Assembly: GCA_021799935.1 (NCBI GenBank)
Contig: JAJYZM010000010.1
Span: forward strand, 1-11,900
DNA: 11,900 nt
Source of the DNA: a bacterium
GTDB taxonomy: Bacteria > SZUA-79 > Acidulodesulfobacterales > Acidulodesulfobacteraceae
Reading direction: 5' to 3'
Below, in pieces: positions 9,269 to 11,900 of the stretch. The position numbers and the translations under genes were made by a program. How positions within the stretch are numbered: the first letter of the stretch is position 1; each line of letters begins with the position of its first letter. Under the pieces are notes generated by a model. That model had not been told where the DNA came from, did not search any database, and saw only the letters and a list, made by a program, of their open reading frames with translations.

Positions 9269-9766
9269 ATGATATTCAAAGGAAAAGTATTTAAATTCGG
9301 CGACAATATAGATACCGATGCTATAATACCCGCAAGATATCTGAACGATTCTAGCGAAGAAAATTTAAAAAAACACTGTATGGAAGATGCCGACGAAACA
9401 TTTTCTTCCAAAGTAGCAAATGGCGATTTTATAGTCGCGGGGAATAATTTCGGATGCGGATCTTCGAGGGAGCATGCTCCTATAGCCATTAAATCGTGTG
9501 GCGTTACCATAGTAATAGCTAAAAGCTTTGCCAGGATATTTTACAGGAATTCATTTAATATAGGGCTGTTTATTCTTTCCGCCGATACGGACGGAATAGA
9601 AAACGGCGACGTGCTTGAAGTAAATACCGATACAGGAGAAATTAAAAATCAAACTAAAAATACCGTTATCAAAGCCAAACCTATTCCTAAATTTATGTCG
9701 GAATTAGTCAATGCAGGCGGCTTAATAGCGTATGCAAAAAAAAAGATTATGGAGGGTAAGAAATAG
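9269..9766 (+). CDS. leuD: 3-isopropylmalate dehydratase, small subunit
   Basis: Forms the isopropylmalate isomerase with LeuC and supplies the swivel domain that closes the active site and recognises the substrate. It has 165 residues, typical of the short LeuD class (about 160-170; E. coli LeuD is about 200), which matches the short LeuC next to it. The protein opens with [20 protein letters not shown]. The conserved [12 protein letters not shown] loop lies at about residues 60-71, with C63, S65, S66 and R67. It ends with the usual hydrophobic helix and Lys-rich tail. The TAG stop is 2 bases before leuB, and the junction resembles the ilvD-ilvB junction. A homoaconitase small subunit would look similar; context decides. 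Confidence 0.95.
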   Translation: MIFKGKVFKFGDNIDTDAIIPARYLNDSSEENLKKHCMEDADETFSSKVANGDFIVAGNNFGCGSSREHAPIAIKSCGVTIVIAKSFARIFYRNSFNIGLFILSADTDGIENGDVLEVNTDTGEIKNQTKNTVIKAKPIPKFMSELVNAGGLIAYAKKKIMEGKK

Positions 9767-9768
9767 TT

Positions 9769-10848
9769 ATGATAAAATTAGCTCTTTTCCCCGGCGACGG
9801 AATAGGAACCGAAGTAGCCGGAGAAGCCGTTAACGTACTAAAATTTTTGTTCGATAATCACTCCGTAAAATATGAAATAGAAAAAGGACTTGTAGGAGGC
9901 GTATCGTACGACGAATACGGAAAGCCTTTAACCGAGGAAACCCTCAAGATAGCAAAAGAAGCGGATGCAGTAATTTTTGGTGCGGTTGGCGGTTATAAAT
10001 GGGAATCGCTTCCTATTGAACTTAGACCGGAAAAAGCACTGCTGTCTTTGCGATACGAACTTGGGTTATATGCAAATTTAAGACCTTCTAAAATTTACGA
10101 CGAACTTATCGACGCTTCCCCGTTAAAGAAAGAGGTAGTTCAAGGAACGGACATGATGATAGTAAGGGAGCTTACGGGCGGGATATATTTCGGTCAGCCC
10201 AGAGGCGTTTTCGACTTGGAGGACGGACAAAAAAAAGGCGTTAATACCCTTGTTTATACTACTAAAGAAATAGAAAGAATAGCAAAAATAGCTTTTGAAA
10301 TTGCTAAAAAAAGAAGAAAAAAAGTGTTGTCGGTGGACAAAGCAAACGTATTGGAATGCACGGAATTATGGCGTAATGTTGTCGCGGAAACAGCTAAGAG
10401 TTATCCTGAAGTGGAGCTGACCAATATGTACGTCGATAACTGTTCTATGCAGTTAATCAGACAGCCGAAAAATTTTGACGTTATCGTAACTACCAACCTG
10501 TTCGGCGATATTTTGAGCGACGAATCTTCTATGGTAGCCGGCTCTATAGGCATGCTGCCTTCCGCAAGCCTTAACGGCAAAAAAGGCATGTATGAGCCTA
10601 TTCACGGAAGCGCCCCTGATATTGCGGGACAGAATAAGGCAAATCCTTTAGCCGCAATATTATCGGTCGCAATGATGCTTAAATACAGTTTCGATATGGA
10701 CGATCTTGCCGACAAAATAGATAAAGCCGTCGAAAAAGTAATAAAAAACGGTTACAGAACTGCGGATATTTATTCGAAAGCCCCTGGAACAAAACTCGTC
10801 GGAACAAAAGAGATGGGTCTTGCCGTAATCGAAGAATTAAAAAAATAA
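9769..10848 (+). CDS. leuB: 3-isopropylmalate dehydrogenase
   Basis: Oxidises and decarboxylates 3-isopropylmalate to 2-ketoisocaproate with NAD+ and Mg2+/Mn2+, the last leucine-specific step before transamination. It is 359 residues, the normal size of bacterial LeuB. Seen: [11 protein letters not shown] at 7-17; the substrate-binding arginine region around [14 protein letters not shown]133-E-L-T-G-G; catalytic K191 in VDKANVLE; metal-binding D223, D247 and D251; and the cofactor segment [21 protein letters not shown]. The hydrophobic side-chain pocket residues and the NAD-type HGSAPDIAG loop argue for LeuB over isocitrate or homoisocitrate dehydrogenase. GGAGG at 9751-9755 is 13 bases from the ATG, rather far, and translation is probably coupled to leuD, which stops 2 bases upstream. 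Confidence 0.96.
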   Translation: MIKLALFPGDGIGTEVAGEAVNVLKFLFDNHSVKYEIEKGLVGGVSYDEYGKPLTEETLKIAKEADAVIFGAVGGYKWESLPIELRPEKALLSLRYELGLYANLRPSKIYDELIDASPLKKEVVQGTDMMIVRELTGGIYFGQPRGVFDLEDGQKKGVNTLVYTTKEIERIAKIAFEIAKKRRKKVLSVDKANVLECTELWRNVVAETAKSYPEVELTNMYVDNCSMQLIRQPKNFDVIVTTNLFGDILSDESSMVAGSIGMLPSASLNGKKGMYEPIHGSAPDIAGQNKANPLAAILSVAMMLKYSFDMDDLADKIDKAVEKVIKNGYRTADIYSKAPGTKLVGTKEMGLAVIEELKK

Positions 10849-10879
10849 AAATTAAGCGCAAAAATACGGATAAAATTAT

Positions 10880-11900
10880 ATGAAAAAAGAAAAATATAAT
10901 GTTGCTATAACGGGAGCTACCGGTCTTGTAGGCAGGGAGTTTTTAGAGATACTGGAGCAGAGAAATTTTTCGGTGGGAGAACTCTATCTTTTTGCATCGG
11001 AAAATTCTATCGGAGAAACTATAAATTTTAAGGGCGACGAGTATATAGTCGATGCCTTAAAGGAAGATTCTTTTAAAAAAAAGAATATAGACATAGTATT
11101 GTCAAGCCCGGGAGGACAGATAAGCGCTAAGTTTTCGCCCATAGCCGCCAAAGAAGGAGCAGTAGTTATAGACAATACTTCTCATTTCAGAATGGACAAA
11201 GACGTTCCTTTAGTCGTGCCGGAAGTTAACCCCGACGATATAAAATATTATTCTAAAAAAAATATAATCGCAAATCCAAATTGTTCGACTATTCAGATGC
11301 TCGTTCCGCTTAAACCGATTCACGACAAATATAAAATAAAAAGAATAGTAGTTTCGACGTATCAGTCCACTTCCGGAGCCGGCAAAAAAGCCATGGACGA
11401 ACTTTTTTATCAGACGACCGGCATTATAAATGCGCAAGGCGATATATTTCCGGAAAAATTTCCGGTACAGATAGCTTTTAACTGTATCCCGCAAATCGAC
11501 GTTTTCGCCGACGACGGATATACCAAAGAAGAGATTAAAATGGTAAACGAAACCCGGAAAATAATGCATGACGAAAATATAGGCGTGTCCGCCACAACTG
11601 TGAGAGTTCCGGTTTTCTTTTCGCACGGCGAATCCGTTAATATCGAAACGGAAAAAAGTTTCGATATTAAAGATATAAAGAAAATGCTTTCCGAAACTAA
11701 CGGAGTTAAAATTATAGACGACGTATTAAGCGAAAATCCGGAAGAACGTTATCCTTACCAGACTAACGTCGCAGGAAACGACGACGTATATGTCGGCAGG
11801 ATAAGAAAGGACTTTTCCGTTCCTAACGGCTTGAATTTATGGATAGTAGCCGACAACGTGCGAAAAGGAGCGGCTCTAAACGCCGTGCAGATAGCGGAAA
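10880..11900 (+). CDS. asd: Aspartate-semialdehyde dehydrogenase, 3' end missing
   Basis: Reduces 4-aspartyl phosphate to aspartate semialdehyde with NADPH, the branch point to threonine/isoleucine, methionine and lysine/diaminopimelate. The frame stays open to the window edge: 340 residues are visible and the protein is usually about 335-345, so only the last few codons are cut off. It starts with the Rossmann motif ITGATGLVGREFLEIL (about 10-25). It then has SSPGGQISAKF, the active-site cysteine C135 in NPNCSTIQM, the STYQSTSGAGKKAMDEL segment, and R242 and H249 in the RVPVFFSHGESV motif. It ends in DNVRKGAALNAVQIAE, typical of the C-terminus. Only a weak purine patch precedes the ATG, and the gap from leuB is 31 bases. 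Its link to the cluster is metabolic: it feeds isoleucine synthesis through threonine. Confidence 0.95.
   Translation, partial: MKKEKYNVAITGATGLVGREFLEILEQRNFSVGELYLFASENSIGETINFKGDEYIVDALKEDSFKKKNIDIVLSSPGGQISAKFSPIAAKEGAVVIDNTSHFRMDKDVPLVVPEVNPDDIKYYSKKNIIANPNCSTIQMLVPLKPIHDKYKIKRIVVSTYQSTSGAGKKAMDELFYQTTGIINAQGDIFPEKFPVQIAFNCIPQIDVFADDGYTKEEIKMVNETRKIMHDENIGVSATTVRVPVFFSHGESVNIETEKSFDIKDIKKMLSETNGVKIIDDVLSENPEERYPYQTNVAGNDDVYVGRIRKDFSVPNGLNLWIVADNVRKGAALNAVQIAE

Noticed and set aside
11210..11626. Minus-strand open frame of 138 codons
   Set aside because: It lies wholly inside asd, which has full family motifs on the + strand; the translation is Phe/Tyr-rich with no recognisable domain, as expected of an antisense shadow.

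Overview
The window is one unbroken co-directional gene cluster, entirely on the + strand. It encodes the common branched-chain amino acid pathway and the leucine branch, with a two-gene phospholipid module in the middle and an aspartate-family gene at the end. The order is ilvD (5' end cut off by the window), ilvB, ilvN, ilvC, psd, pssA, leuA, leuC, leuD, leuB, asd (last few codons cut off). No spacer exceeds about 90 bases once the psd and leuC starts are placed as argued here, and there are two short-spacing junctions (2 bases) and one gene overlap. This looks like one transcription unit, or a few tightly stacked ones.

The organism appears to be a free-living, amino acid-prototrophic Gram-negative bacterium. 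It has an AT-rich genome with heavy use of ATA (Ile), AAA, GAA and AGA codons. From general knowledge, the ilvBNC-psd-pssA-leuA order is familiar from Geobacter-like and other lineages once grouped as Deltaproteobacteria. The low GC content would suit one of the AT-rich uncultivated lineages of that group. This placement is an inference from gene order and composition and was not tested by search.

Region by region: bases 1-4772 carry dihydroxyacid dehydratase, both acetolactate synthase subunits and ketol-acid reductoisomerase, i.e. all common valine/isoleucine steps except the aminotransferase. Bases 4825-6313 carry phosphatidylserine decarboxylase and phosphatidylserine synthase, which together make phosphatidylethanolamine. 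Bases 6335-10848 carry 2-isopropylmalate synthase, both subunits of isopropylmalate isomerase and 3-isopropylmalate dehydrogenase, the whole leucine-specific branch up to 2-ketoisocaproate. Bases 10880-11900 carry aspartate-semialdehyde dehydrogenase, which feeds threonine (hence isoleucine), methionine and lysine/diaminopimelate synthesis. Neither ilvE nor ilvA is present here.

All enzymes keep their recognisable catalytic residues and no gene is broken. I found no mobile element, CRISPR array, RNA gene, toxin-antitoxin, defence locus or other undescribed system. The items worth a second look are small: three inverted repeats in the spacers before ilvC, psd and leuC; two genes whose apparent upstream TTG starts run through such hairpins; an ilvN start without a ribosome binding site; and a cofactor loop in IlvC that departs from the usual NADPH pattern.
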